A stretch of DNA of 64,000 nt from Podocnemis expansa. Its lineage: Eukaryota; Chordata; Testudines; Podocnemididae. The position numbers and the translations under genes were made by a program. The number at the start of each line of letters is the position of its first letter. The stretch's first letter is position 1. Below, one piece after another: positions 22,201 through 33,916 of the stretch. The stretch is from assembly GCA_007922195.1 (NCBI GenBank), contig ML682028.1:17451053-17515052 (forward strand), read 5' to 3'. The notes under the pieces were generated by a model. It saw nothing but the letters and a program-made list of their open reading frames with translations. It had not been told where the DNA came from and made no database searches.

Positions 22201-24059
22201 GATTTCTGCTCCAGTCCACTACTTTTCCACTGCAGGATTTATGGTGTGTTCTCCCCTCATGTTGCAGCAATGATGAATTCTGTGTTCTGGTGAGAAAGCC
22301 TCAGTGCTCTCATTGGTAACTGGCAGTTTCTATAAGAGATACACAAGAGAAGGCTTACAGAAACCATGGTGAGCATGTGGGGGCTGGATCCTTGAGCTGA
22401 TAAGATGCTGAAATTGCTCTCTACTAAAAGAATCCAGGCTTTTAAAGAGAAATGTGTTTGATAGGAGGCTGGATTATAAACCAAAAAGCTCTGCATTTTT
22501 AAATCACTGCTTTGTAATTTGATGAGGAGGGGTCCACAGCTAGCCGGCATAGCGGCTGAATTCATTCTAGCCCTGGTGAGGGTGGTCTTCACAGGTCTGA
22601 ACTGAGGTCACCAACAGGGCAGTGGTGGGGAAAGGTTACATTATGGCTGCTTCTGTCATACCTGGCCTATAGATAAACTAAAACAGAAGACATCTGTGTT
22701 GAGAGCTGTTGATTCCTTAACCTTGCAGGAGTACAGACATGTCAGCAGGGCAGACTGGCAGGTTTGAGATAACCTGAAGACACCCTTTTAAAAAGGAGCA
22801 CGTGCAAAGCTTTCTACCAGTTGGATTCTAGGCAGAGATTAAAATAAACGCTCCTTGTTCCCTAGCAGCGTTCATCATCATTTGTTGGGCTAGGATAAAG
22901 AGGTTGTTACTGCCATATGTATGCAAGCAAGTAGTATAGGCAGGGAACTATTGATCACTAATAACAAGTCTCGGACTAGCTGGTCCTTTGGCAGTGCATC
23001 TCCACATTCAGTTCTCAGATGAGGCTGTTTGTTTCCAAAAATGTTGACTCATTTATAGTTTTAATGACCCTAAAAAGGCCCGTTTCTTGAATTTTCCTCA
23101 ACAGCTGTAATGATCTGCTTGTATTCTTGGTTTGTTACAAATCAATAAGGCTCAACAAGGGACCAAGCACTATGAAAAAATTTTAAATATCTACAACTTT
23201 CTTAATATTTAGCCTTACTGTAAAAATCAATCCATGCCTCTTCCACTGCACTATCTTCTTTTATCTTGTATCTCATATTTGGTCTTACTACTCAAAAGAA
23301 AATAAAGTATACCATCAACCTGTTTATCTTTAATAAAACTCAGCAACTAATTCCTGAAAAGAACAGGCACACCTATACTGTACACACAGAATAGCCAGAC
23401 AAAAAGTCATTCCTGGTCTTTACTGCAAAAGCAAGCTGTATTTTTAGTTAAGACCCTTATTTGCAACCTACAAAGGGCAAAAATCCAGCCCTTAGCAAAG
23501 TAGGTCAGCTCACTAGATGTGGAGCAGTGAAATAATAACGGGGCTACACAACTGACAATAGGATTTAAAATGTGGAAACTTTCCAATATAAGGAAGAGCC
23601 AGCCAGGCTGCTTACGTATTCATTTATTGCCTGTCCTTTGTGGGAACCATTGTATTAAGATCTATAAACATCCAGTGCTTTATTTGGGGCCTTGGAGGGG
23701 CGGGGAAGGGATTGCATATAGAATCTTCCTTTAGCTCATCTAGTCCCCGGCTCAAAGTGTTCAGTATCTTCATATCCAAGGAACGCTTTTATCCCCTTCA
23801 CATCCAGAGAATGCACTGGCTGACCACCACGTCCGTCTGTCTCTCCCCCCACCCTTGTGTGTGTGAGAGAGAGAGAGAGAGCTGCAAAGAGAGGCTGAAT
23901 GACAACCCTGATGTAATGTCCCACATCTTGAATCCAGGCCTGGAAGTCCCAAGACAGCTGCCAGAGTCTGACCTTGACTCAGTGGTTTCTGAAACTGGGT
24001 GGACTGAGAAGCTACTAGCCCCAGCCAAGACACCACTCATGACTGGAGGAATGCATGGC
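19253..24059. other. Long, mostly unique AT-rich stretch
   Basis: About 4.8 kb without a gene. The one repeat I can support is at 21695-21770 (TAACTCCAGTTACATCAGTG and then AGGAGTAAGGATCTGGCTC), an amniote symmetric repeat fragment. A GA microsatellite lies at 23863-23882. Overlapping frames at 23640-24071 and on the opposite strand are low-complexity around that microsatellite. Confidence 0.45.
23863..23882. repeat. GA microsatellite
   Basis: About nine GA units are directly visible, preceded by TGTGTGTG. Confidence 0.9.
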
Positions 24060-24445
24060 TACACTATTTAAGCCAGGAGGCGAAACAGGAAGTTTGTTCA
24101 GACAATAAAGTGGTTTCCTATTGTGGCTGCATGGACCCTGCTTACGTCTGCCTCTTGTGCCTAACCTTGTTCCTGCCCAGAGTCTGCCTTCACTCTTCTT
24201 CCCACCATGCTCCTGCTCCAGGCTTGATCCTTGCCTCGTCAGTCCCCAGTGACCAGTCCTGGCTCAGAGCCTGGACTCCAACTTCTGACCCCGGGTCGGA
24301 CTTGACTCCTGGCTCTGGCGTTTGCCCTCTGACCTGGGCTTTGACGCTCAACTTTGATTCCTCATTTTGACTCTAAGGTTGGCCCCTGGCTCTGGTAACC
24401 AGCAGTTGATTCAGGCACTGACCCTTGGCTTTATTCCCCAATCTA
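24060..24445 (+). repeat. Possible LTR-like or promoter-end retroelement block
   Basis: TATTTAAGCCAGGAGG (TATA-like), then CAGACAATAAAGTGG (polyadenylation-signal-like), is followed by a long run of quasi-repeated words such as TGACTC, CTGGCTCTGG and CTCTGACC up to about 24440. I recall similar degenerate CTCTGACTCTGGCC-type stretches from turtle retroelements but cannot name the family. No paired LTR or internal genes are visible. Confidence 0.3.
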
Positions 24446-24484
24446 AATGACTACCCCACCCACTAGACATGACTCCTGCTCAGA

Positions 24485-24535
24485 CTATGAGGTCAGACTA
24501 CACAGACAAAAAAGACAGCCCTGCCCCAAAGAGCT
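24485..24535. repeat. Dispersed amniote repeat fragment
   Basis: CTACACAGACAAAAAAGACA followed by GCCCTGCCCCAAAGAGCTT matches the best-kept part of the family at 15620-15768. It abuts the CR1 tail that follows. Confidence 0.5.
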
Positions 24536-24544
24536 TCCCCCACA

Positions 24545-25180
24545 CACATCAAATTTTCCATAGAGTCAGAGTGTCTAAGCCCAGAAGGGACCACCAGTTT
24601 ACTTAGTTGGTGTGCCTTTAACACAGGCCACCAGCACCCCTGAGCACCTGCACGGGAAAACACAACCACCGAAATTAAACCCAAATAGTACGGCCCACAG
24701 AAGACTAAACTGTCACATGCCACCAGCAGAGAATAGAAGGAACCAAAGTGTACCAGAGGCGCGCACAATGGCAGGGAAAAAAATCAAGCAAGATATACGA
24801 AGGTAATCCCGACCTGCACCCACTCCTTGTGGAAGCGAGCAAAAAACCAAACGAACAAGGTCACTGCCTATCTGACTAGGGGTTTGGGGGCGGGGGGAAT
24901 TCCTTTTCGATCTCACCCTTGAGCGTCTGAAAAGAACCAGTCTCTGAGAGAGAGAACATTTGGTGTCCCCTCAGAGCCATGGCCAGAGTGCCTAATGTCC
25001 CTTCACAAGCTATGACCATCCCTCATGCTTCAGAGAAAAGAATGCAAATTCTCTAGCCCAGCCCTGCCAGGCAGGGAAAATCCTTCCTGACTATGCAGGT
25101 CTCCACTTGCAAAGACGACAGTTAGAATAGAAACCCTGCCATTCAAGTCCAGGATCCTAGCATTTCAGCTGAAGAAGAAC
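24545..25180 (-). mobile_element. CR1 LINE, 3' untranslated tail (about 630 bp)
   Basis: The plus strand reads CATAGAGTCAGAGTGTCTAA, GCCCAGAAGGGACCACCAG, AACACAGGCCACCAGCACCC, GGCCCACAGAAGACTAAACT, GGGGGAATTCC and GGGAAAATCCTTCCTGACTA. These are successive blocks of the reversed turtle CR1 tail also found at 14286-14930. No open reading frame of CR1 remains. Confidence 0.85.
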
Positions 25181-25349
25181 ATCTGTTAGCAGTCTAGGGC
25201 CTAGGACACACGATTAAGCAGTTTGATTCCCCATGGCATAGAACAGTGGTGACAAATACATAACAGGCACTTTGTTACAGTACTGAACTCAATACCATAG
25301 CTGTGATGATAAAATCAGCACCATTTCTGAGCATAAGGCAGAGATTTTT
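25181..25349. other. Short interval between two CR1 tails
   Basis: Nothing recognised. Confidence 0.5.
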
Positions 25350-25750
25350 CCATATATTCATAGATTCCAAAGCCAGAAGGGAACACTGGGACCATCTAGT
25401 CTCACCTCCTATATAACACAAGCCACAGAACTTTCTCAAAACAATTCCTAGAGAAGACCGTTTAGAAAAATATGCAATCCAGATTTTAGAAAAGTCAGCA
25501 ATGGAGAAATTGTTCCAATGGTTAATTATTCTCACAGTTGAAAATGTATGCTTTATTTCCAGTCCAGTTGTCTGTCTTCAGCTTCCAGCCATTGGATAGT
25601 GCTTTACCATTCTATGCCAGAAAGAAGAATCCATTATCAAATAGATGATTCTCCATGTAAGTACTTACAGAGTATTATCAAGTCAGCCCTTAACTTTCTC
25701 TTGGTTAAACTACATAGACTGAGCTCCTTGAATCTATTACTATCAACTTT
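25350..25750 (-). mobile_element. CR1 LINE, 3' untranslated tail (second subfamily)
   Basis: The plus strand starts CATATATTCATAGATTCCAA, AGCCAGAAGGGAACACTGGG, ACCATCTAGTCTCACCTCC, the reversed CR1 terminus. It continues with TTTCCAGTCCAGTTGTCTGT, CAGCTTCCAGCCATTGGATA, CTTACAGAGTATTATCAAGT and CTTAACTTTCTCTTGGTTAA. The later blocks differ from the tail at 24545-25180, so this is a separate insertion in the same orientation. Confidence 0.8.
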
Positions 25751-27791
25751 TGAAGAAACATGGAAGTTGCTTGGTATGGACCAAAGAGCTGCATTTCCAC
25801 CAAACTATTCTGCAAAACTGAGGCTGTGTTATTGCTGTGTCAACCGACAATGGAGACTCAGAATATCTAGGGAAATTGCTTCTCACAGCAGGAAGGAAGC
25901 TTAGTATAATAGAAAAACTCTACCCGCAGTTCTCTTTTACCTGTGCTCCCAGGTAGGCCTTCTCTTATCCAGACACCCCTTTGTCTGTTGAGACTGGGCT
26001 TCAGCCTGCTCCCCAGCCATCTTTATTTCCCTCTGCCCCTCAGGACTGTCTTTTTATCCATCCAAAGTCCTTCGTTCCTCTTTTCCCGCTTAGTGCTCAC
26101 CATGGTTTCAAGCTGGGACCCATCTCCCCAAGACAGACTGGTGAGAGGTTCAGCGGGGTTCAAAGCAAAATTTTAAAATGGATGCCACCCGCACTGCCCT
26201 TTAAGTATCGGTCAATGGGGGAGCTATCCAAAGCTCTTGGCCTCTTTCCTGCACACATGTAACTAACCCCTACATGACTCTACCCTTTCTATTAATATAG
26301 GCACACCTCTTGTATCAAACAAGCCCACAAGACATATACTATTCATGAATTATTAAACAGCAGCTCCACATCCTTCAAAATCAGAAAGTAGAGTTACTGG
26401 ACATTTTTCACACTCACGTGAAACATCAGTGCCATCATGGGGCCAGTGAACCATTTCAGCTCCCCAAATTGGGTTTAAGTGGAATTTCAGTGGAGTGCAG
26501 GCCTTGCGGCCAAGAGGCTACAGAGTAGAGACTGTCACAATGTAGCGGCACGTGTCTTTAAAATGAAGACATTCCATTACCACAAAGTCAACGAGAAGCA
26601 ACCTGTCAACACGAAGGAAAAAGGAACAAAAAGTGTCTCCGGATATCAAGTGCCCTCCAATTGTTTTTCATTCTATGACTGTCCCGCCAGTGCCCACCAA
26701 ATCTGATCTATACCCATGTGTACAAGTCTGTACGCCACACTTTCTCTTCTGCAAAGAAGGCCACAGCCATGGCACAGAACCCACTAACAGCAGGAGCCCG
26801 GATGCAGCCGCTACCACCAACATTTGCCAAGTATTAAGAAAGCGTTTCCTCCCTTTTTTCTTTTTTTTGAAAGATAACTGGGAAGAAAAATGTGAGAAAA
26901 ACATTTGGAGGAACATGGTGGCCAAGTTGTGCCGCTACATCAGATGATGCCAGAAACAGCAGAAACAATAGCATGGGAGGGGTGAAGGCAGAGTCGGAAG
27001 GATAGGGCTGCGGCCCCCTATGCCGCAGGAAGACTTCAGTTTTAATGTTAAACACCAATCCTTTTCAAGTTGACTCCATGCTCCCACTCCCCAACAAGCA
27101 TCCAAAACGTCTGTATTTCCCTTCCGCATCTGTACACATTCCTTTGTTTAACTGGTGACGTAGCCAGTTGGCCCAAAGGTTGCCTGTACAGACTAGTTCA
27201 GTTTATGTTCTGATTCACCATTACGGTTTTGGATCCTTGACAGCAGCAACCGTGAAATTTGTATGTTAACGTCTCTGCAAGTTTTTACTTGGAACTCATT
27301 CATCATTTGCTTAGTTAAAACCCCGCTGCTTGTAAAAAGGAAGTAATTTGTCTCTCATTAAAAAAAAATCCACCCCCACCTCCCTGACCACATTGTTGCA
27401 TTGCAAATGAGTCCATTAGCAGCCCTGGAAAATGCATCATCAGACACTGGGACTGAACTTTATACTAACAGATCTTCAGAAGGAACACGTGGGCGCCACT
27501 GCATCAACCTATTTGGTGGTTACGTCAATACTCATCCCTCCTTAATATGGAACCTTTATTAGCTGACCATGGTTCATGGAAAACTTTGCAACCTGGCAGC
27601 AGTTCTGAGTTTATGGCCCATTTTAGAGATTGGGTGAAGACACAAAAATCTGAACTGCATTTCAAGTCCTCAAAATTCAGCAGGGCTGTCTGGCACTGGG
27701 CTTTTGTATATTTTTTGTCCTTTATGCTATTACTAAAAGATATTTGAAGGGCAACAGTAGAAGGAAAAGCGGGAAAAGAAACTAGAGATAT
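25751..27791. other. Unique sequence, one distant inverted-repeat pair
   Basis: Apart from the 12-bp inverted pair at 26540-26551 / 26929-26940, I see no repeat or gene. Overlapping short frames at 25943-26262 and 26633-27129 show no recognisable protein. Confidence 0.45.
26540..26940. repeat. Region bounded by a perfect 12-bp inverted repeat
   Basis: ATGTAGCGGCAC (26540-26551) is the exact inverse of 26929-26940. The 400-bp interval could be a decayed inverted-repeat element. Flanking bases beyond the 12-mer do not pair well and I see no target duplication, so chance is not excluded. Confidence 0.35.
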
Positions 27792-28018
27792 GATGAACAA
27801 GGGGTCCCGTAGCACTTAAAGACTAACAAATTTATTTATTGCATGCGCTTTTGTGGGAGAAAATCCCTCTTCGCTTAGAAGTTGGGGGGAACTAAGCATC
27901 TGACAAAGTGGGATTTTCTCCCACAAAAGCTCACGCAATTAATAAATTTGTCAGTCTAAGCACCACAGGACTCCTTGTTTGTTTTGCTGAACTAGACTAA
28001 ACCGGCTACCCTTTTGGA
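27792..28018. mobile_element. Fold-back interspersed element, copy F (both arms, flanking direct repeat)
   Basis: The left arm (AACAAGGGGTCCCGTAGCAC, then TTAAAGACTAACAAATTTAT and TTGTGGGAGAAAATCCC) is inverse to the right arm (GTGGGATTTTCTCCCACAAA, then AATAAATTTGTCAGTC, then GGACTCCTTGTTTG, TAGACTAAACCGGCTACC). The right terminus is complete; the left has lost its outermost 40 bp or so. Flanks are AACTAGAGATAT (27780-27791) and AACTAGAGGTAT (28019-28030), a direct repeat with one mismatch in 12. Confidence 0.85.
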
Positions 28019-28030
28019 ACTAGAGGTATT

Positions 28031-28983
28031 ACTGTATAGGATGGATGTTAAAAATAGTTCCAAAACAGGAAGAGTTTGCAGTGTTTTCTGCAGGGCTCGA
28101 AGTGAGGATTAAGGAAGGGGAAAAAAAATCAGGCCTAGGAGTTGCCTCTTTTTTCAGTTCCATTGCCGGAAAGGAAAAAGAGTCTTGTACAAAATCGCTT
28201 CTGCACCCTAGAGCCTGGTGAGCTGTGAGACCCATAGGCAAGTCCTGTAATGCAGGACACACACACACTTACTTTGCTTGTGCTGGTCTGTCCTTCAGGG
28301 TCAGCAGACCTTTGAAGTTTACTGCAGTGCATTGGAATCGGGAAGTATCTCTTTAAATAATTTGATACCCCTGTTGTGTTTCCTTCATATTATGTTTGCT
28401 GCACCAAAAACAAGAAACGTATTGATATTAAGCTGCCAGTTCTCCTAGTTATTGCTTGCAGTTGAGAGCTTTAAAGGGGAAGAGAGGAAATTCACTCCTT
28501 GATTTGATTGGGAGATTAATGCAGCTCATGCCAGATGCAGAGGCTAAAAAAAATAAAGAGGTTATGTTTACTGGAAAGGATAACAGCGATGAGCCACTGT
28601 AGTTTCCTATAGCAATAGGAAATTCCTATAGCAATATAGGAAATTAGTTCTCCGTGCTAATAAAACGCCATGGAGAGTTAATTTGCAAACTTTCCATGCA
28701 GATATTTCTTTAGTCAATTGAATTTCTTATGGCTGAGCCAGAGAAATGTGAGAAATGTGCCTACTTCTAAGCAGAGGTTGCCACAGAAGCCGGTTTTAAG
28801 ACAAGGTTTTATTTTTACATGGCCTTGAAGGGATTCAGATACTAGAGCAGTCCTGCCTTAACTGAACCACGAGAGGTGCTGCTTTCAGCTATTGCTGGAG
28901 ATATAAATCCATGATTGTGTCACACAACAGCCATCTGTCAAACAAAAGGAAGGGAGGAGGGGAGTAATTTTCAGTAGTAAATT
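28031..28983. other. Unique sequence with two small tandem hairpins
   Basis: No gene seen. The perfect mini-palindromes at 28603-28642 are listed separately. Confidence 0.45.
28603..28642. repeat. Two adjacent perfect mini-hairpins
   Basis: Stem TTTCCTAT (28603-28610), loop AGCA, stem ATAGGAAA (28615-28622); then stem TTCCTATA (28623-28630), loop GCAA, stem TATAGGAA (28635-28642). The two units are near-duplicates of each other. No family recognised. Confidence 0.8.
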
Positions 28984-29175
28984 TTGGGTAGAGCAAGCAC
29001 TAATGGCCTAAAATTAAGAAAGAAAAACACTGGACTAAATAGTAGGAAGCACTTTATAATGGTGGGGTCAGTTAGACAATGGAATAACCTATCACAGGAG
29101 GTCATGTGGTCACCAGCTCCAGAGATGTTCAAGGCAAGACTAGAGAGAGAACTAACAGGAATCCTAGGAAGATTT
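28984..29175 (+). pseudogene. CR1 ORF2 C-terminal remnant (non-LTR retrotransposon)
   Basis: The frame continues without a stop from 28984 to 29451 (156 codons), but only the first 60 or so residues look like CR1. They contain STNGLKLRKK, then NSRKHFIMVGSVRQWNNLSQ, EVMWSPAPEMFKARLEREL. This corresponds to the end of CR1 ORF2 (usual pattern NGxKLR, RKNFFT, VVxHWNxLPxEVVESPSLxxFKxRLD). The reverse-transcriptase catalytic part and the endonuclease are absent, so it cannot be functional. The encoded family copies LINE RNA into genomic DNA in the nucleus. Residues after about 29175 are not recognisable and may be 3' untranslated sequence that happens to be open. Confidence 0.8.
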
Positions 29176-30797
29176 CTCTGCTGGGGGGCAGAAGAAAAGG
29201 TCACACAAGTCCCTCCTTTCCAGCTGGAGCCGTGCACCCCAAATCAGGCAGAACTCACCAGGATTTGTTACACAGTAAAAATCCAGCTCCAGTTTATTCA
29301 AAGGTTTACTGAGGTTCTAACTAATCTTTTAAGGACTGACTACAGAGAAAAGCAATACTCTTGCTTTGAGGATTTCAGGGTTTTGCATTTTGGTTTTGTT
29401 CCTGTTAGGAATGAAATCCAGAAGATTTTTTATTTTCTGTTGTTTTTTTTTTAAAAAAGAAGAGGTGAGACAATCGAAATCATTCACATATGGTTTTTAT
29501 TTAGCATTGAATCCTAATCTGCAAGCTAATTTTGTTTTCCAGAATTCAAACAAAAAGTCATTTCTAAATGGGAAATTTAAACTTTCTTCCTCTGAAATGA
29601 AACCCTGTCAAAATGAACACAATTTCACAAAGCATTTCAATTCTGACACCACTGCATTTCCCGATTGAAAAGGGCTCCATCAAGATTTCTCTTGCCAGCT
29701 CTACTATCAAGCCAGCTTTGATGCTCATCATTAAGAAAGCCGTACTTCCAAACAAAATGTGACAGAGATTTGAATTTCCACAGGTACACTATGCCATTTA
29801 ATTGTGTTTCAGGCAGAGAAGCAATCATTTGAAATGAAACAGTGAACACACTGTCAGGCAAAGTTGAAAGGATAAAGCACTTGCTACGTTCAAGCAGATG
29901 TGTTTTAATGTGATGCTACAGTGAGCAGAAGAAAAAAAATACCCAGTGCGAGATGGATACAGAGCAGGCAGTGAAAAGGCACTTTCCTCCATCCTACTTA
30001 AAAGTCACTCATGCCAGTGGGTATATGAGTGTCACCGTAAGGAGCAGATGTCAATGCCTTTGTTTTGAGAGTGGTGATTCAACCAGTCATAGTCAGGGAG
30101 CAGTATTCAAGTGACTTTTAAGGCCAGCTCCTACTAGCTAAAGCATGGATGGGGCCAGCCTGTCTGAGGAAAAAAAAACCAGAGCAATGCAGTAGAAGAA
30201 GGAGCCAAGGGCTGCTTATATACCTGCCATCCTCCTGGGAAGGGACAGGTGATTAGAGCATCAGCTGTGGATCCTTGACAATAGCTTTCACCCCCATAGC
30301 CTAATGCGCATGCTAGGAAGCCAGCCTTTCACCTAATGCAATGCAGGCAAACAAACCACATAAAAAATGAGAAGTAAAGAGATCTGTAAGCTTGTTACAT
30401 TTAAAAAAATAAAAGCTTTCTGAAGAGATGGGTGTTTTCAATAGTAGAATAGACATTTCAGGAGCAAGCTTCTGCAACGGTCTTCGGACAGCAAAGCAGC
30501 GGGCAAAGATCAACTGTTCATCTGTCCAGCTGACAGCACAAGTCAGCTCTTTCGCAGCTGTCAGGTTACTTCCCCCTCAGCTCCCAGCTCCGACACCTGG
30601 GTTCTGTTACATGACACATCGTTGTATTTTTGCAGCTCATGGTGTCCATCACCACCCCCAGGCAATCATTGTGCAGAGGTGATAAACGACACACCAGCAG
30701 AGGTTATTATACACATAAAACCCTCTTCACTTGGTGGTCCAGCGGTTTGCCTAATACATTGTACTTCTTTTCTGCTTAGATTTGTATATAGGTTCAT
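29176..30797. other. Unique AT-rich sequence, nothing recognised
   Basis: Several short frames (for example 29366-29668 plus, 30428-30682 plus) have no recognisable protein. No RNA gene or repeat seen. Confidence 0.5.
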
Positions 30798-31218
30798 AGT
30801 GTTGCCAACCATCCATAAATGTACAGACAGTAAAAAAAAATGTATAATATCAATACTATCTGGAAATAAATGAAAATGTCCGTAAACTTAGGTAGAAATA
30901 AAATATACTATTTTGTGACAATGATTGTCATCATTCAGAATCACTTCTTGTATCATAAAACTACAGTGATCATGACTTGATCATTTCTATTATTGCACAT
31001 GCCCAAAGAACTCAATTGATCAATTCACAGCGGCTGAAACAATCACGTAATTCCAAATTCCAGTGTGCAGAATAATGTGAGCGAGTACACACTTCTGTGA
31101 TATTATTGAATTATTTGTGGTATTTTTAGGGATGTGAGTAAAGTTTATCATAGCAGTATTAAAATCAGCTTCAGACCTTCGTGTCAGTAAAAACTGAAGT
31201 ACAAGGTTGGCAATCCTG
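30798..31218. mobile_element. hAT-like non-autonomous element, copy 1 (about 420 bp)
   Basis: The ends are inverted: GTTGCCAACC at 30801 and GGTTGGCAATCCTG at 31205-31218 (inverse CAGGATTGCCAACC). The interior aligns block by block with 52138-52692: ATAAATGAAAATGTCC, TTGTCATCATTCAGAATCAC, TTCTTGTATCA, ATTGATCAATT, GCGAGTACACACTT and AAAATCAGCTTCAG. Compared with that copy it lacks about 130 bp before GCGAGTACAC. No coding capacity. Confidence 0.7.
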
Positions 31219-33916
31219 AGGTGGCATCTGCTTCTGTCCTCTTTGCTTCACATAGACACTTCACAGACTTACTCTTGTGTACACACCATTGTGCAGTCTG
31301 TTTCCAGTGTTTCATGCCACCTCCTTTTACTATTAGTGCAGTCATGGTATTTAAAATGTCCTCCATTTTTGCTACACCTTCTCCAAACAGAGAGGAGACA
31401 GAAGATGTCTCATCTCAGAGAATTCCCTTGTCAAGCCTCACTAGCCTCTCTCTTTCTTCTGCTTCTTCCTCACTGCAGTTTCTTCCTGTTCTCTTTTATC
31501 TAATCTTCTTGTTAATATGCTCAACATCTCATTAGCCTACCAAATCAGACCGGGGCTGGGAATCCAGAACTAAGGGGGCCTCATTGCTTAACTAGGAACC
31601 AGAGTGCTGTTTATCACAGCTCCATCTAACACACAGTAACGACCACTAAATTAATGATACAAAACAATGGTGCTTGACCATCAGCTGCCAGCCCTATGTC
31701 ACTTTTGTTTAAATACCTTTTGATAATCAGTAAATGGTCAGTCAGTCAGTCACTATTCTGAACATTTTGCCCTTTAATATCTCCAGAGACTATCAAACGA
31801 TTTTAGAAATATTAACTTCAGACTATCAGCTTGCGGTATGTAAAAGATATTCAAGGAACACTTCTAAGGTGAAACACAGTAATTGTCCAACAGCAACACT
31901 ATCCACCGGTTTAACAAAAGATGGTGGGGGAGAATACGGTATCCAGTCAAAACTGCAAGTGAGATTTGGAAAGGGAGAATGTAGTTACCCAAAATAGAAT
32001 TTGGCCAAATCCCACCATTGGGTTTACAAATCTGAGGGATTAATAATTGCAACATGGCTTGAGGTGTCTTCTCAAAGCAGGCACCCCGACAAAGAAATGC
32101 TGATCCCCACCACCATGACTGCCTGTGGTTCAAGGGGAAGAACATCATGTGGCATATCATCACTTCTTGCACTGTAATATGGAAAAGCTCTGCAGAATTT
32201 AGCATTCTCTAGTTTTTCCATGGACTTTTTAAAAGAATCTATAGCAAGGAGATCATTCTGCTTTGAAGTCTGTAGGTTTTGAAAGTGATAGGTAAGGAAT
32301 TCAATTGCTTTTATCTCTATTTAAAAAAATTCGGACTTTTTTCCCTGAAAGGCAGTTCTTTAAAGATCTCCCTTCCATATCCTGACCCACCTCAGTACAA
32401 TTTCCCTCATAAGAGCTCAGTACAGAGATCATAAATTATTTCAGTAAAATATATTTAATGCAACTCAGTATTTTGTTCCCTCAACCAAGCACACCTTGCA
32501 CTACTCTGAACTTTTATATACAAACACTTCTGTGAGGACCTCATGTCCCAGGTACTATTTTACTTGCCAAGAAGAATTAGATAGCTTCTTTTAGAGTCTT
32601 GCCAACAATGCTACTCCTTAATCCTTTGGAGAACTCAACATTAAGTAACAGAAGGTCCCTCCTTGGACAACAATTGGGCTCCTCAAGAAAGCCCCAGAAC
32701 TGAGCACTGGAAAAGTTCAAAGCAAATGGTTACTTTGGAAGCTCAGGTGGAAGGAAGTAGGCAAAGAGTAAACACATGACAAGAACAGGGAAGAAGCTGG
32801 ATTTTGGGTAGAGCTTAGAAGGAAGACAATAAGGAACTTAAATTAGTTACAGAGAGTCTTGGGAAGTCGGTGAAGGTATCTGTAAAGGGGCTGGTCAGGG
32901 TGAGAGGTTAGGTGATATTTTTACAGTCACATTTGGGCAGAGGGCAGGGGTGGAGGTGGAAGCTGAGAGTCTAGAATGGAACAGAGTAATTGAGAGAAAT
33001 AAAATATCTCCTTGATACAGGATTTTGAGTCAATATAGAAGATAAACCAGCAGGAATTAGGGATGGTATCTATACAGGAGAACCAAAGCAGTTTGATTAG
33101 CAAGTTACCTTAGGTCTACTACAGCTTTGTTCCTACATTACTGGAAGGTTGTCATCAAAATTACACTAACTTTGAGTAACTTCTCAGACTAAGGAAACAG
33201 CCTTTTTAGATAGCAGTCTATGCTTCAGGAAGAGACAGAACATGCCTACATGTTACTAATGAATGACTTTTCTATCACTAATGATGTTTACTGGGACAGG
33301 AAGATCTGCTCTATGATCCTTCTGCTAAATATAGGGAGTGGGCTTTCGCACTAGTGAACCATGGCTTTTTCATCTCCTTCCCATGATAAAAGAGATTTAA
33401 TTGTTTTCACCTGTGGTTTTCGAGGAGGAAATTAAGCAAAGATGACACATTCCAGAGCCAGCAGAACAGAGGTTGAACATCTCAGTTCTGATTGTACATT
33501 GCATGAGTTTAGGGTAGATACAAGTTAAGGGTCTCATCCTGTCCTTATTGCAGACAAGAGATCATAACTCGAACAGAAGCAGCATTTGAATCTTAATTCT
33601 TTATCTGGATACAAGTCAGTATGCAAGAATCTCAGCCACCGCCCTTTAAAGCTATGCAGTTTTCCAGCTTCTCATCCCATGAAATCCATTATAAAAATCA
33701 CTTCATGAGATGCAATAATGTACAAACATCTCATGGTCTGGATGGGAATAGGACCAAGGGTTCAGATAATAATCTTAATTTTTTGGGTCAGGAACTGGAT
33801 TAGGTGAAGACTGGCATATGAAACAGAAAAGTCTTAAGGACAGAATTACAAAGGCCTCATGAAATGCAAAATAATGTGTAACAGGGATAGAGTGGAGGAA
33901 GGGGAGCAAGGGTATT
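31219..33916. other. Unique sequence, nothing recognised
   Basis: About 2.7 kb without a gene. Open frames at 31207-31535 (two overlapping on the plus strand) begin in the hAT end and are cysteine/serine-rich with no family resemblance. A 113-codon minus-strand frame (31864-32205) is likewise unassigned. Confidence 0.45.

Noticed and set aside
25548..25904. 118-codon plus-strand frame as a gene
   Set aside because: Its first half lies in the reversed CR1 tail at 25350-25750, and the remainder is unrecognisable.
28603..28642. microRNA precursor
   Set aside because: The stems are only 8 bp with 4-base loops, too short for a pre-miRNA.
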